DNA from: Manihot esculenta
Taxonomy: Eukaryota > Streptophyta > Magnoliopsida > Malpighiales > Euphorbiaceae
Length of the DNA: 64,000 nucleotides
Reading direction: 5' to 3'
NCBI RefSeq assembly: GCF_001659605.2
Contig: NC_035176.2
Location: forward strand, 21,577,890-21,641,889
This document shows positions 10,893 through 22,536 of the stretch, one piece after another. Within the stretch, counting starts at the first letter, position 1. Every line of letters starts with the position of its first letter. Under the pieces are notes generated by a model that did no database searches, was not told the DNA's origin, and saw only the letters and a program-made list of their open reading frames with translations. The position numbers were made by a program, and so were the translations under genes.

Positions 10893-13469
10893 TTATGTGG
10901 GCAAACAAGTGTCGGCCCGTGCTGGATGTTTGGCTGAACTGGATTTTGCCTTCTCCTTTTGTTTGGGCGATCTGAGTTCCGCTTGCTGAAGTGGTACAGG
11001 TGATCCATGGTCTGTCTGCGTTTGGTTGTGGTCTGTCTGCTGAATGCAGCAGACTGTTGCTTTCAGCTTCGGCTCCCTTTGGCTTCCTTCATCTTTTTGG
11101 CTAGCCTCCCTACAAAAGTCATTGTTTAGCATATCATCTTGATTCATATCAAAAACTTCTTGACTCAAACAATCAATGATATCTAAACCATAAACATGGG
11201 ATATGTCAAGGGGATATTTCATGACATCATAAACATTAAATTTTATTACTTCCCTTTGAAATTCCATGGTCAATGTGCCATCATGCACATCTATCTTAGT
11301 TCTGGCTGTGCTCAGGAAAGATCATCCAAGTAGGATGTCTGAAGTAGTGTTGCTATTGTCTTCCTCCATATCAATCACATAGAAATCTGCTGGAAAGACA
11401 AGTTGATCTACTTGCACTAGAACATCTTCTAGAACTCCTTTTGGGTATACTACAGATCTGTTAGCCAATTGAATGACCACTCTAGTGTCTTTAAGTGCAC
11501 CTGCATTCAAAGAATTATATATAGAAAGAGGCATAACATTAATTGATGCACCTAAATCACACATGGCCTTTTTGATGCCCACATTGCCAATTTTGCAAGA
11601 GACAGCAAACATCCCTCTATCTCTGCACTTGGTTGAGAGTTTTCTCTTTATAACAGTTGTCACAACTTCTCCCACACTTACCTTTTCTTTCTCAGCAAGC
11701 TTTCTTCGGTTAGTGCACAGCTCTTTTAAGAACTTTGCGTACCTTAGTATTTGTTTTACAACATCTAGTAAAGGTATGTTGATCTCCACTTTCCTAAAGG
11801 TTTTAAGGATCTCTCTTTCTTCTTTTTCTTTTTGTGATTTTTCAAACCTTTTTGGAAAGGGAGGTGGAATCTTGAATGTTGCTTGATGGTCTGCCTTTTG
11901 CTAGCGTATTGGTTATGTTTGACCAGTTTGTTTGGACAAACAATTTTCTGGCTATTTTTCTTCAACAGCTTGTCCTTGCACTTGTGAACTTCCATCATCA
12001 GCCTTGATATTCTGAAGCTCTTTCCCACTACTTAACATGATAGCACTTACATTTTGCTTGGGATTGGCCTCGGTTTGGGAAGGTAACTTCCCTTGAGATT
12101 CAAGCTTGCTCACTAAGGTGGCTATTTGACCCATTTGTTGTTGGAGACTTTGCACAGTATTTGCCAATGACTTCATCATCTCTTCACGGTGAATGTTGGA
12201 GCTTTGAGGTGCTGCTTGGGCAGGATTTCTTTGATAATTTTGGTAATTGTTAGCCCTAGCATAGTTAAAGTTCAAATGGTCCCTCCAACCTGGATTGTAG
12301 GTGTTAGAGTAGGGATCATGTCTTGGCTGGCCATTGAATCCTCCAATTGCATTTACTTGCTGGCCATCCTCTTGAAGTATAGGACATTGATCAGTTGGGT
12401 GTCCTACATGTGCACATATCCCACATGGCCTAATTTGCTGAAGTTGTTGAGCTTGTTGAGCTTGACCTATGATAAGACTTTTCACAGCAGAGGTTAGTTC
12501 AGAAATTTGAGACGTGAGAGCAGATGTACTTACCTCATTGACTCTTCTTGGCAGCTACCTTTCATCTCCATATTGTCTAGATGCTGCTACAAGTGTTGAA
12601 ATCAGCTCTTTGATTGCTTGAGGTGTTCTATCTTCAATTGAACCTCCACATGCTACATCAATGAATTTCCTTTCGGATCGTAGCAAACCTCCATAGAAGA
12701 ATTTTATGAGTGATTTATCTGAAATATCATGTTGAGGACAGCTTGTGCACAATCTCTTAAATCTTTCCCAATACTCATACAAGTCCTCAGTCTCTTTTTG
12801 CTTAATGCCACTTATCTCTCTTCTTATGCCTATGGCTTTAGAAGTTGGGAAATATTTGTTCAGAAAAGCTCTAACCATACCATTCCAAGAAGTGATCGAT
12901 CCGGGTGGTAGGTAAAATAACCAATCTTTGGCATAATCATCAAGTGAGAATGGAAATTCTCTCAGTTTCACATGCTCTTCAGATATGCCTTGCGGCCTCA
13001 TGGATGAACACACTATGTGAAATTCTTTCAAGTGCTTATGTGGATTTTCATTCTCCAAATCTCTAAATTTAGGTAAGAGGTATATCAAACCTGTTTTGAG
13101 CTCAAAAGGGGCTGTCAATGGCAAATAGGTGATTCAGAGAGGTACTTGATCGCCTAAAGGGGCTGCCAACTCTCTCAGTGCTATTTCTCTTGGCATTGGT
13201 GCCCTCCTTGCTGGATTTTCTAGTATGAATTCCTCATGGACAGTAGGTTCAGCATGTGCAGTAGGTTGTCTATTGATTTCAGCCATCTCTGCGGCTGTTT
13301 GGTCAAGTTCAGAAAAGTTGCACTTTGAATCTGCAATCGCCGGTTCTGTTTTTGCAGCAAGTGATGCTGCAATGTGTGTTGCTGGTTCCTTGGGGGCAAC
13401 AACTTCTGGTTCGATGGGGCTTGCTTCCAAAGTCGGGTTGCTTGCTTCCCAAGTCACTTGATTGTACAC
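10893..13469 (-). pseudogene. Gag, protease and pol-linker pseudogene of element E
   Basis: Five open pieces (13469-13134, 13124-12555, 12485-11952, 11789-11322, 11288-10893) are all in one frame. They hold an N-terminal extension; a Retrotrans_gag domain (LPKFRDLENENPHKHLKEF through FFYGGL); a zinc-finger-like CGICAHVGHPTDQC; an Athila-type protease with DLGASINVMP; and a linker (DVHDGTLTMEF-like). The stops at 13134, 12555, 11952 and 11322 are TGA or TAG and fit C-to-T changes; the one in the protease-linker region stands where the family has Arg after DILLG. The region between 11952 and 11790 is not clean. The PR Asp-Gly motif (D-L-G-A-S) is intact. No RT follows. Confidence 0.85.
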
Positions 13470-13568
13470 TTAATTTCTGGATCGTAAGGTAGAGTTTCCT
13501 TGCGTCCAACCCTAGTCATGAAAGAAAAATAAATTAGTTAAATCAATCCCTAGCAATGGCATAATTTT

Positions 13569-14946
13569 TGACTGTGCGGTTGTCGAAGCCGGTCAAAAAT
13601 AACATTTTTGGTTATCCACAATTTTACAACTGTAGATAGTGGTAAAAGGATCGAATCCACAGGGAATTGACACTTACCTATTTTCCTTATCAAGACCAAG
13701 TAAATAAACTGAAAGTAAAATAAAAGGGGGTTTTGAGATTGATGAATTAAACTAATACTAAAAGCAATAAAGTAAAGCAAATAATAAAGTAAAGAAGATT
13801 CAAATATGAGAAAGGTCTAGTTGAAGCTTCGGATCCACTTCAGTTGTTGGGATTGATCATTGACACTTAGGTTCCTTTGTTTGATTTAATAAATTAGTTA
13901 TGGAGGTGGAAGACGCTTCTCACCACCATATCCCTCATTAATCATAGATTAACTAGGAAACATTCTCTAATTAATCACTAATCAACAAGTTGCCAAGGAA
14001 GGAACGTCCTTGGGGCTTTTAGCATCAATCAACCGTTAATTACATTAAGAAATAAAGAGACCTAATTCTAGCTACCCAAACGCATGCTGATATTGCTAGG
14101 TTATGCAATCTCCTTGATTTTTACACAAAGAGTTACTTGTGTTTGAATAATCCAAGCAATTACGGACTTAAAACTATCCAAACTAACAAATTATTACTTT
14201 GCAATCAAGAATCAATGGGCCTTATTGATCTAAACAACAAAGCAATAATGGAATTAAGCATGAAATTGCATAAATATTGATAAACAAAATATAAACAATA
14301 TATGTTCAGATCTCCTAATCCATAAACAATTTGAAGTTTCACCTAATCTTCAACTAGAAAAAGAGGTTTCAGCCACTCATGGCTGAAACAAAATACAAAA
14401 ATAAAAGAAAGAGAAGAGGAACCGGTCGACGGCTTGGAGAGGGAGGCGTGCGACTCTTCAATCCGAAAGGTGTTGAAGCCTTCTCTTGTTTGATTGTGAT
14501 CCTTTTACAGGTGAAAGTGTTGCCCTAGATTTCCTTGTTGAGATGGAGTTCTCTTTTGAATTTTGAATTTTGAATTCTTGGGAGGCAAGTGTGTCTTCTT
14601 GAGATTTGGCTTCCTAAATAGGCAGAATTGAGTGCTGAGGTGTCTTCACATTTTTAATAAGGGAAAGACTTCTTGAAGATTTGAAATTTGAATTTTTCAC
14701 TACTCTGTTGTCTGTACTTTCCTTATTTATCTTCACTTCAGCTGCAACTTGGCTTGGGCAAACAACTTGGGCAAACCGTGCTTGTTCTCCTTTATCCTTT
14801 TTTAGGCAGTTTTAAGAGCATTTTCACCAAATTATCTCTTTACACCGTTTTCTGCAAAATAAAATTAAAACCACAGAATTAGGCAAAAAATGTGTATATT
14901 AACATTAATAACAATATGATAAATGGGTCTAAATTTGGTCTGAACA
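13569..14946 (-). repeat. 5' LTR of element E
   Basis: It matches 8259-9637 nearly base for base with scattered substitutions. Its outer end reads TGTTCAGACC on the minus strand, where the partner has TGATAAGACC. The TATA box is altered (cctgtaaaagg). The PBS that should adjoin at 13568 is degraded at CpG positions. Confidence 0.88.
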
Positions 14947-15001
14947 GTGGTTGATCCTCGACTCGAAGGTAGGGGAAGAACCAACAAAACTAAAAGGAAA
15001 G

Positions 15002-16728
15002 TGATAGAGCATAAATTAGTCCATTTTATCTTGATATTATTGATGATTATTTACATGATTTCTGCTTAATTTAGTGCTTTTGATATTATTTTGCAGAAAA
15101 TGGTGTAAAAGGATATTTTCGATAAAATCCCCCTAAAATTGCCTTAATTGGAGCAAAAGAGTGCAAGCCTGCCAAGTTGAAATCAAGTCAAGCTAAATAA
15201 GGAAAGTTGTAAATAAGGAAAGTGGCAAAGAAGGAAAAAACATTCAGCCAAATCAATTTGAAATTGAAATTTCAAATCTCCAAATAGCCTTTTCCTTATT
15301 CAAGAAGCCAAGTCTTAAGTTGCCATATATGAAGAGCCAAATAAGGAAAGTATTTTGAATTTCAAATCTTCAAGATTCATATTCAAATTTTGAATTTCAA
15401 AATTCAGCTTATTAAGGAAGCCAAATCCAAAGATCACATGCTTGCCATCTCATGCCTTGCACATTCAAAATTCAAATTGCAAAGGAGGCTCCACTTTCCT
15501 TATTAGTGCATGGGCGGCAAGGAGAGTGTGAAAGCAAGTCTTGGGCATTTTGGGCAGCATCTTGAAGATACTTGGGCAGCAAACAAAGACCAAAAGACCC
15601 ACTCTTGCACAAGCCATACATGCCCCTCGTTTTTCCCTTCTCACATGTGCATGGATGGCACATCTTGGACCAAGGGCATTTTGGGCAGCCCCTAAAAGAC
15701 TCATGGACAGCCAAGAAACCCTAGGCCAGCATCTTAAAACATATTTAAAGACTCCAAAGAAGCCAACACCAGTACTCTTCATCACCCCATTCGGCCAAGG
15801 CAAGGGAGGCGCACCAAGCTCAATCTCCTCTATTCGGTTCCCCTTTTCATCTTCTCTTCTTGTTTTTGATTTTTGTTTCATCCATGAGTGGCTGAAACCT
15901 TTTATTCTTGTTGAAGATTGGTTGAAACTAAGGTTGTTTTATGGATTGTGAGATCTGAACATAAACTATTTGTCTTTGATTTGTTCAATATTCATACAAT
16001 TCGGTGCTTGAATCTATGATTACTTTGTTGTTTTGATCAAATTGGCCACTTGATTCTTGATTGCAAGGTAATTGATTGTTAGTTTGGATAATTTTTAGTC
16101 CGTAATTGCTGGAATTATTCAGACATAATAACACTTGGTGTAACAACTAAGGAATTATATGATCTAGCAACATCTCCATGCGTTTGGGTAGCTAAGATTA
16201 GATCTCTCTATTGACAATTGTTTTGATGCCTAAGGCCCAAGGACGTTCCTTGGCAATTTGTTAATTAGTAATTGATTAGAGGACGTTCCCTAATTGATTT
16301 AATCATAAGGAGAGACATGGTGGTGAGAAGTGTTTTCGACCTCCATAACTAATCTATTGAATCAATCAAGAGAACATAAGTTTCAATGATCAATCCAAAC
16401 AACCAAAGTGGATCCATCTCTTCAACTAGACCTTTCTCATATTGAATTTCTCTTTTATTTAATTACTTGCTCATTTAATTGCTTTCAGTAGTTTGCTAAT
16501 CAAATCAATCTCAAAACCCCCCCTTTTTACTTTTATTGCACTTTATTTTTGTTCCGCTTTCAGTTACTTGCTTTCAGCTTCTCATTCAGTTGATTCTCTT
16601 GGTCTTGTTGAGAAAAATAGATAAGTTTTCAATTCTCTGTGGATTCGATCCTTTACCACTATCTACAGTTGTAAGATTGTTGATAATCGGAAAGGTTATT
16701 TTTGACCGGCTTCGATAATCCCGAGTCA
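15002..16728 (+). repeat. 5' LTR of element D
   Basis: It opens TGATAGAGCATAAATT and closes CCCGAGTCA. A TATA-like catatttaaag lies near 15739-15750. It is longer than the LTRs of E and F because of an inserted block around 15240-15780. Short open frames on both strands here (15465-15951) recur in the 3' LTR with different lengths and have no domain, so they are not called as genes. Confidence 0.9.
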
Positions 16729-16733
16729 AAAAT

Positions 16734-16751
16734 TGGCGCCGTTGCCGAGGA
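16734..16751 (+). promoter_or_regulatory. Primer-binding site, tRNA-Asp type
   Basis: TGGCGCCGTTGCCGAGGA begins 5 bp after the LTR. It is complementary to the 3' end of plant tRNA-Asp(GTC) with one mismatch, as is usual for Athila-type elements. Confidence 0.85.
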
Positions 16752-16878
16752 GTTGATTTAACGTATTTGTTTTTCTTTCAGGACCAGATCTGCCACCCAA
16801 AGAACACCTCATCGCAGATCTGAACATAAAAAAAAAGAGAGAAGACCACTTTTGCGCAGGAGCACCTTCTGCAACACA

Positions 16879-16939
16879 TTCGGCCGCCGAACTTCATCAA
16901 CCTTCGGTCGCCGAACCTCATCCTCATTCGGCCACCGAA
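16879..16939 (+). repeat. Three TTCGGCCGCCGAA-type motifs with 24-bp spacing in the leader of D
   Basis: Copies start at 16879 (perfect), 16903 (one change) and 16927 (one change), each exactly 24 bp apart. It is the same motif that fills the LTRs of the unrelated chromoviruses A, B and C. It is not found in the LTRs of D. Confidence 0.85.
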
Positions 16940-16979
16940 CATCTCGCCAAAGGCACAGTCACCATCTCAGATCTGAATC

Positions 16980-18116
16980 ATGGATGAGGTAAGTACACCT
17001 GCTACTTCTTCTCAACTTTCTGAACTGACATTTTTTATGAAAGATTTTGCCATAGGACTAGTTCAACAGGTTCAAGCATTTTAGCCACCAAGGCCATGTG
17101 GGATCTGTTCATATGTAGGACACCCAACTGATCAATGTCCTACACGTCATGAGTATGACCAACAAGTTCATGCATATGGAGGATTCTACGAACAACCAAG
17201 ACATGACCCCTACTATAATACATATAATCTAGGTTGGGGAGACTATCCAGACTTCAATTATGCAGAGGCTAACAACTACCAGGATTATCAAGGATATCAA
17301 GTCCAACCAGAACCTCCAAGTTCCAATCAGCACCTTGAAGAGAAGATGAGAACATTGGTGATTTCTGTGCAAACTCTCCAACAGCAAATGGAACAAGTGG
17401 TCACCTTATTAAGTGCACGCATGTTAAGAAGAGAGAAAGAGTTTCAAGATGATGAGACAGATGATGAAAGTTCACAAGTGCAAGAACAAAGTGCTGAAGA
17501 AAAACAACAAGAAAATTGTTTGCCTAAACAAACTGATCAAACTGAACTTGCTGAAAGTTTAGATATCATTGATTGTATGAGCCAAGAAAATTTTTATGTA
17601 GATCAAGATGATATGCTAAACAATGATTTTTGCAGGGAAGAGAACCAGAAAGAGCCAGAATTGAAAGAAACTGACTGTTGCACCCAACATGTGGACTGCA
17701 ACCATTCGCAAAACAAGGAAGAGCCAATCGCACCTATTCAGATCAATCTTGCGCAGTCAGAAGGAACTCCAATCAAATCACCTCAGCTTGGATCGCAGGA
17801 CAGTCCTGCAACACTTCCCATTGCACCACTTCAGCTTGGTGCGCAGATCAACCGCGCACAGACAGAGAGCATACCAATCGCATCCTTTCAGCTTCTAACG
17901 CACTCAAGCTCCTCCAGTCCTCCTTTTCAGTCAAGTCTTGCGCAGAAGGATCAAACTGAAACCATTTTAGCCATAGATCCAATGCAAACAGCCCATGCTC
18001 ATAAGGAACAAATGGAAGGTCAAGAGCCTAAATCAAAGGACCATGCGGACCAATGCCTTCCCAAACCTCCGGATAAGGTAGAGTTTGTTTTGCCTGAATT
18101 AAGTACTAAATTGTAG
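16980..18116 (+). pseudogene. Gag-derived ORF of element D (one internal stop)
   Basis: The frame runs from ATG 16980 to TAG 18114-18116, 378 codons, with one TAG at 17082-17084 where E has a Gln-rich stretch. It contains the zinc-finger-like CGICSYVGHPTDQC (about residues 39-52), a region rich in Asn, Tyr and Gln, a coiled-coil-like segment (VISVQTLQQQMEQVV) and a block shared with the pol linker of E (DIIDCMSQE...DDMLNNDFC). A Gln/Pro-rich tail with an imperfectly repeated IAPLQLGAQ-like unit follows. The Retrotrans_gag core seen in E is missing. The product would be an accessory or partial Gag at most. Confidence 0.75.
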
Positions 18117-18122
18117 TTAGCT

Positions 18123-18326
18123 ATGGAGAGATATGAATTGAAGTTGGAAGTGCTAAAAAATGCAAACATAAGGGCTAGAGGCACACCTCATCTAAAAGAA
18201 GAGAAGCTAATCATGTTGCTTCATGAGTACATGGAAAAAATAGGATGGGTTATGACCAAATCAAAAGGAGTGCTACACTTTTTGCTCAATGCAGTTGGGA
18301 CTCTTTTCCCTTCCCTAATTACTTGA
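18123..18326 (+). pseudogene. Fragment of the Athila pol linker upstream of RT
   Basis: The 67 codons include EEKLIMLLHEYMEKIGWVM, which resembles the segment that precedes RT in Athila-type polyproteins. It starts 6 bp after the previous stop and ends where the non-coding 3' region begins, so it marks the left edge of the pol deletion. Confidence 0.55.
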
Positions 18327-18408
18327 GCCTTGATCAAGTGGATCGCACCATGCACACCACACCAGGGGAGTACTCAGTTTCTTTTGCATTTTAATATTTC
18401 CAATACAT

Positions 18409-18440
18409 TGAGGACAATGCATGATTTAGGTGTGGGGGTG
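18409..18440 (+). repeat. Internal duplicate of the PPT module in element D
   Basis: ttgaggacaatgc then aggtgtgggggtg repeats the module found at 19311-19343. The two PPT cores start 903 bp apart. Confidence 0.8.
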
Positions 18441-19330
18441 CATATCTCTGAATTTTTACTTTTAAGTAAGTTTATTTTTGCTTTAATCTTTAGTTTGCTT
18501 GCATTAGGCAAAATTTTTTCATTTTTGTTATTTTTGCTTTCAATAACACACACATGTAGCCACAGTTTTTCTTTCAGTTTTGAGATGCTTTACTCAAACT
18601 TATAGATTGTGTTGGATGAGCTTTCTTTCCATGACCCCATTGATGTGATGACTCTTTAAACTTATGTTGAGTCAATTGCAGTGAGTTATATTCATGTTTG
18701 AGAATTGCCTTTTGAATTGAATTTTTGAGTTTTCCATGGTGAAAAATGTATTGATGACACTCATTAGAGAGAATAAATTGAAAATTGTGTGAATGAACTT
18801 AACATAACTTGTTTTAGTAAGTGGTGTTGATTTGCCCAAATCATTGAGAGAAAGAAAATTCAGCAAAGGCAAAGACCTCATGAGCACATATTCAAAACTG
18901 TTTCAATGGTTGAAAGACTATGAACAGAGCTAGTAGCCACTTGGACAGGTGACCAACTGAGTAATTGGGGGTGGGTATCACCAATATGTACTTTCACGTA
19001 AAAAGGTTGGTGACTTTTTCAAACAAGATCTAAGTGCAAAAGACTGAATAAAGTACTTCAAGGTAAGGGCAAGTCAATTCGAAAGCTAAAAAGAGTCCTA
19101 ACTGAACAAATAGTATGTGCATGTATGATCTCTCTCTTGAGGAAAACAAATTCTAGCCATGGTAAGTAAAGGGAAACAAGGAAAGAAGGTGAGTAACCTT
19201 GATACATATATTCTTCACTGCAATGATTCAAAATAGGGGTCTAGAGTAAGAACTTAAGTGGACATAAAGGATCTAGAGCAAAGAGAGCTTGTTTGACTAT
19301 GTTTATTTGCTTGAGGACAAGCAAAAGGCT
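18441..19330 (+). other. 3' non-coding region of element D
   Basis: There is no coding frame of note. The stretch is collinear with 9674-10520 of E on the other strand and contains shared blocks such as the aagaaggtgagtaacctt region near 19180. Confidence 0.7.
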
Positions 19331-19345
19331 AGGTGTGGGGGTATT
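19331..19345 (+). promoter_or_regulatory. Terminal polypurine tract of element D
   Basis: aggtgtgggggtatt ends at the base before the 3' LTR TGATAG. Confidence 0.88.
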
Positions 19346-21085
19346 TGATAGAGCATAAATTAGTCCATTTTATCTTGATATTATTGATGATTATTTACTT
19401 GATTTTTGCTTAATTTAGTGCTTTTGATATTATTTTGCAGAAAATAGTGTAAAAGGACATTTTGGAGAAAATCCCCTTAAAACTGCCTTAATTGGAGCAA
19501 AAGAGTGCAAGCCTGCCAAGTTGAAATCAAGTCAAACTAAATAAGGAAAGTTCTAAATAAAGAAAGTGGCAAAGAAGGAAAGAACATTAAGCCAAAGCAA
19601 TTTGAAATTCAAATTTCAAATCTCCAAGTAGCCTTTTCCTTATTCAAGAAATCAAGTCTTAAGTTGCCATATATGAAGAGCCAAATAAGGAAAGTATTTT
19701 GAATTTCAAATCTTCAAGATTCATATTCAAATTTTGAATTTCAAAATCCAGCTTATCAAGGAAGCCAAATCCAAAGATCACATGCTTGCCACCTCATGCC
19801 TTGCACATTCAAAATTCAAATTGCAAAAGAGGTTCCACCTTCCTTATTAGTGCATGGGCGGCAAGGAGAGTGTGAAGGCAAGTCTTGGACATTTTGGGCA
19901 GCATCTTGAAGACACTTGGGCGGCAAATAAAGACCAAAAGACCCACTCTTGCATAAGCCACACATGCCCCATGTTTTTCCCTTCTCACATGTGCATGGAT
20001 GGCACATCTTGGACCAAGGGCATTTTGGACAGCCTCTTAAAGACTCATGGACAGCCAAGAAACCCTAGGCCAGCATCTTAAAATATATTTAAAGACTCCA
20101 AAGAAGCCAGTCGACCAGCACTCTTCATCACCCCATTCGGCCAAGGCAATGGAGGCGCACCAAGCTCCATCTCCTCTATTCGGTTCCCCTTTTCATCTTC
20201 TCTTCTTGTTTTTGATTTTTGTTTCAGCCATGAGTGGCTGAAACTTTTATTCTAGTTGAAGATTGGTTGAAACTAAGGTTGTTTTATGGATTGTGAGATC
20301 TGAACATAAACTATTTGTCTTTGATTTGTTCAATATTCATACAATTTGGTGCTTGAATCTATGATTACTTTGTTGTTTTGATCAAATTAGCCACTTGATT
20401 CTTGATTGCAAGGTAATTGATTGTTAGTTTGGATAATTTTTAGTCCGTAATTGCTGGAATTATTCAGACATAAGAACACTTGGTGTAACAACTAAGGAAT
20501 TGTATGATCTAGCAACATCTCCATGCGTTTGGGTAGCTAGGATTGGATCTCTCTATTTCTTCATACAATTGACAATTGTTTTGATGGCTAAGGCCCAAAG
20601 ATGTTCCTTGCCAATTTGTTAATTAGTAATTGATTAGAGGACGTTCCCTAATTAATTTAATCATAAGGAAAGACATGGTGGTGAGAAGCGTCTTCCACCT
20701 CCATAACTAATCTATTGAATCAATCAAGAGAACATAAGTTTCAATGATCAATCCAAACAATCAAAATGGATCCATCTCTTCAACTAGACCTTTCTCATAT
20801 TGAATTTCTCTTTTATTTAATTAATTGCTCATTTAATTGCTTTCAGTAGTTTGCTAATCAAATCAATTTCAAAACCCCCCTTTTTACTTTTATTGCACTT
20901 TATTTTTGTTCCGCTTTCAATTACTTGCTTTCAGCTTCTCATTCAGTTAATTCTCTTGGTCTTGTTGAGAAAAATAGATAAGTTTTCAATTTTTTGTGGA
21001 TTCGATCCTTTACCACTATCTACAATTGTAATATTGTTGATAACTGGAAAGGTTATTTTTGACCGGTTTCGACAACCGCGAGTCA
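19346..21085 (+). repeat. 3' LTR of element D
   Basis: It matches 15002-16728 with many point differences and a few small indels (for example near 20120 and 20560), so D inserted clearly earlier than B. Confidence 0.9.
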
Positions 21086-21090
21086 GAAAG

Positions 21091-22050
21091 CATATAAGAA
21101 AGAAAACAATAGACAACAAAAGAAAATAAAATTGAAAACAGAAAACCATCTGACTTTAGGTCACCGCTTCAAATTCTAATTCAGAAAATCCAACTACCTG
21201 GTCTCCCTCTTGTGCCGACAATCAAAAACCTTCTTTCGTTTTTTTTTCACTTGGCATTTGCTTTCTTTCTCTTTTGGAAGCATTGAGAGCCCCACAGGTG
21301 GAGCACATTCAATCCTCTCTCTTCGCAAAAGATGTAAGTACATGCCATTTGTCAGCTTCACATTTTAAAAGTGGTAGTAGCAATTTTATCTCAATGAAGA
21401 AAATTGTTATGTAACACCTAGTGCACTTTGGGTCTCTCTAATTTTGTATTTTTTATACTTAATTTAGAGAGATAAAAATTTCCAACAGTGTATCAAGCAT
21501 ACTTACCAAATTCGCCTTGCTTTCTTGGGTCCGGTGGTCTAGGTCATGCATCCCAAAACATGGGACGCTTGCGTCCCAAAATGCTGCAGAACGCGATCTA
21601 AATCACCAAATTTGGCAAATTCATACAAATAAATATAAAATATAAAATCGAAGAGGAAAATGGATTCATGGAAAAGAAATACTAAGAATTAGAAGACCCA
21701 GAATTCAAATTATTAATTTGTTCTAGTTTCTTTCATTGGAATCAGCTACAATTTTCTTGGATAAGCCTTTGTTGTCAATGCGATGTGTAATAAAATAATT
21801 TATTTGAAAGAAAGAAGACAAGCAAAAGGTGGAGATAGATGGGTTGAGATTTGAGAAGGGAATAGATTCAAAAAGATGAAAGTTGAAGAGGGAGGAGATG
21901 GAGAAATGATGGAAAGAAGTTAAAAGAGGAGCTGTTGTTGGATTAGGATTTAAGACTGGGATTGAGAGCAAAGAAAACAAAGAAGGAGAGTTAAATCTCC
22001 AGAGTCATTATATACCTACAGTAGAACTGTAGAATTTTCTAAGAAAACTA
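21091..22050. other. Unassigned sequence between D and the MULE
   Basis: No domain is recognisable. It has a perfect 8-bp-arm hairpin at 21561-21578 (TGGGACGC-tt-GCGTCCCA) and a TATA-like tatataat on the minus strand at 22008-22015, about 45 bp from the MULE insertion site. An 86-codon minus-strand frame (21723-21980) has no ATG. Confidence 0.5.
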
Positions 22051-22059
22051 TTTAAAAAA

Positions 22060-22110
22060 GAGTAGTTTACAAGGATGTCCCTGAGGTTTGACCAAACCTA
22101 CAAAGTAGTT
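22060..22110 (+). repeat. Left terminal inverted repeat of the MULE
   Basis: It begins gagtagtttacaaggatgtc and pairs with 47262-47311 on the other strand. Similarity fades after about 50 bp. Confidence 0.75.
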
Positions 22111-22536
22111 CATCACTAAATTTTGTGTAACAACTTAGTCTCTGACCTTCATTTCCGTCTAATAAAATGGTCCCTTTATAAAAAAAAAAGGACATTTTAC
22201 CATGAGTTGACCATGATCAACATTATGTAATTTTTATTATCGAAAATACCCTCTAAGTGGCGAGAAGGGGCTAATGATTCTCTCCAATACCCATGCTATA
22301 TGTAGTAAACGATTTTACTAAAAAAAAAAAAGAGTACCAGAAACTTCTCTAATTTCTCTATTGAAGACGATTTGCTTTAGCTGTGAGGTAAATATTATTC
22401 TTTCCTTTTCTTTTACTTGATTATAGTTGATTTCCCATAACTTTTCCATCTTCTTCTCATTTCCTTCTACTTCTTTTAACTGAAAATGTTGGTAACATGT
22501 AGGTGTTCATCACCATCTAGTTGAGAAGGAAGACAC

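Larger units (their letters stand above)
8259..14946 (-). mobile_element. Element E: Athila-type Ty3/gypsy element, gag-PR only (minus strand)
   Basis: Two LTRs (8259-9637 and 13569-14946, 1379 and 1378 bp) flank a 3.9-kb interior. The flanks are gtgtt (8254-8258) and gtggt (14947-14951), a 4/5 target duplication. The PPT (minus strand aggtgtgggagtatt) abuts the left LTR. The PBS beside the right LTR is a decayed form of the tRNA-Asp site seen intact in D. Gag, zinc finger, protease and the start of the pol linker can be read, while RT, RNase H and integrase are absent. It shares its 3' non-coding region with D. Confidence 0.9.
15002..21085 (+). mobile_element. Element D: Athila-type Ty3/gypsy element with gag-like ORF and no pol
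   Basis: LTRs of 1727 bp (15002-16728) and 1740 bp (19346-21085) are flanked by an exact 5-bp target duplication gaaag (14997-15001, 21086-21090). PBS, leader, one gag-like ORF, a scrap of the pol linker, a 3' non-coding region and a PPT follow in order within 2.6 kb. RT, RNase H and integrase are missing, so D depends on proteins supplied in trans. Its neighbour E lies 55 bp away in the opposite orientation. Confidence 0.95.

Noticed and set aside
15465..15951. Cysteine/histidine-rich open frames in the LTRs of D (also 19816-20241)
   Set aside because: They lie within LTRs, differ between the two LTR copies and have no recognisable domain.
16728..16760. A possible tRNA gene near the PBS of D
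   Set aside because: Only the 18-base complement of the tRNA-Asp 3' end is present, as expected of a PBS; no cloverleaf follows.
21723..21980. Minus-strand frame with a Ser-rich, transit-peptide-like start downstream of a TATA-like box
   Set aside because: There is no ATG in the frame (it would have to start at TTG), it ends without a domain, and no supported exon follows.
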